Shown piece after piece: positions 63,931 to 64,000 of a DNA stretch of 64,000 nt. The notes beneath the pieces are model-generated. The model saw only the letters and a list, made by a program, of their open reading frames with translations. It made no database searches and was not told where the DNA came from. A program made the translations under genes and the position numbers. Position 1 is the first letter of the stretch. Each line of letters starts with the position of its first letter. The stretch is from Prolixibacteraceae bacterium (GTDB lineage: Bacteria; Bacteroidota; Bacteroidia; Bacteroidales; Prolixibacteraceae). Location of the stretch: assembly GCA_019163175.1 (NCBI GenBank), contig JAFLKN010000011.1, positions 35,671 through 99,670 on the forward strand, read 5' to 3'.

Positions 63931-64000
63931 GGATGGTATGGGTAAAACTATAAAGAGCTTTTAAAGGCCATTCTCAAATTAGGGGATGGCCTTTTTTTTA
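63929..64000 (+). promoter_or_regulatory. Transcription attenuator: antiterminator and terminator
   Basis: GAGGATGGT (63929-63937), just overlapping the leader stop, can pair over nine bases with GCCATTCTC (63969-63977), allowing G-U. The same GCCATTCTC is the 5' arm of a terminator whose 3' arm is GGGGATGGCC (63984-63993), followed by a T run to the edge of the window. The two pairings exclude each other, the classic attenuation layout. Confidence 0.8.

Noticed and set aside
1..64000. CRISPR arrays, tRNA or rRNA genes, integrases and transposases
   Set aside because: Looked for direct repeats with unique spacers, tRNA-like cloverleafs and recombinase motifs; none seen. The 7-bp and cruciform repeats are not CRISPR-like.

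Overview
The window looks like a chromosomal segment of a Bacteroidota bacterium, probably a marinilabilian/prolixibacter-like lineage (the order is inference). Signs of the phylum are: a six-gene alternative complex III (ActA-F); a complete moxR/Bat aerotolerance operon; a T9SS-type C-terminal sorting domain; a TonB receptor with an N-terminal carboxypeptidase-like domain; promoters of the TTTG / TAnnTTTG type; and few Shine-Dalgarno sequences. No tRNA, rRNA, integrase, transposase gene, CRISPR array or recognisable defence system is visible. Accessory DNA consists of short palindromic and structured repeats.

Layout. 1-4.5 kb (minus strand): an unusual class V aminotransferase running off the left edge, phytoene synthase, phytoene desaturase and a GNAT acetyltransferase. 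4.7-10.2 kb (plus): a secreted GH42 beta-galactosidase, a TonB-dependent receptor and a PhzF-like protein. 10.5-17.5 kb (plus): four genes resembling planctomycete-type modules (Tat-exported NHL propeller, DUF1549/DUF1553 cytochrome, DUF1501 protein, DUF2231-cytochrome-chitobiase-like protein). 17.6-21.6 kb: YyaL-type thioredoxin-fold protein, DHFR-like reductase and an S37-type peptidase. 21.7-29.6 kb (minus): actABCDEF in canonical order, closed by a strong bidirectional terminator. 30.2-31.7 kb: two LytTR response regulators, the first with a degenerate receiver. 31.8-40.8 kb (minus): Lon, ribosomal protein L31, two tandem paralogues of a GNAT-like family, then a blaI-blaR1-TPR operon behind a triple-dyad operator. 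40.8-41.6 kb is repeat-rich and gene-free. 41.7-46.3 kb (minus): Bax-inhibitor-like protein, AlkD-like protein, flippase, redoxin and TruA. 46.4-55.0 kb (plus): moxR-DUF58-batABCDE. 55.2-57.5 kb: FabI, a YbaK-like deacylase and an ICMT-like methyltransferase. 57.8-60.8 kb: a large T9SS-exported CotH/lamin-tail protein. 60.9-63.6 kb: a LytS-type histidine kinase and its LytTR regulator. The right edge carries a 23-codon Ile/Leu-rich leader peptide with a transcription attenuator for an operon beyond the window.

The genes suggest a polysaccharide-degrading, carotenoid-making organism with an ACIII-based respiratory chain and extensive LytTR and BlaI-type regulation. The observations most worth following are the attenuator at the right edge, the degenerate-plus-intact aminotransferase fusion at the left edge, the compositional break inside the LytS-type kinase, the BlaI operator with its TonB-fused BlaR1 protein, the dead-receiver/live-receiver LytTR pair, the 7-bp tandem spacer repeats in the act and bat operons, and the two-copy cruciform-like repeat at 41.5 and 44.7 kb.
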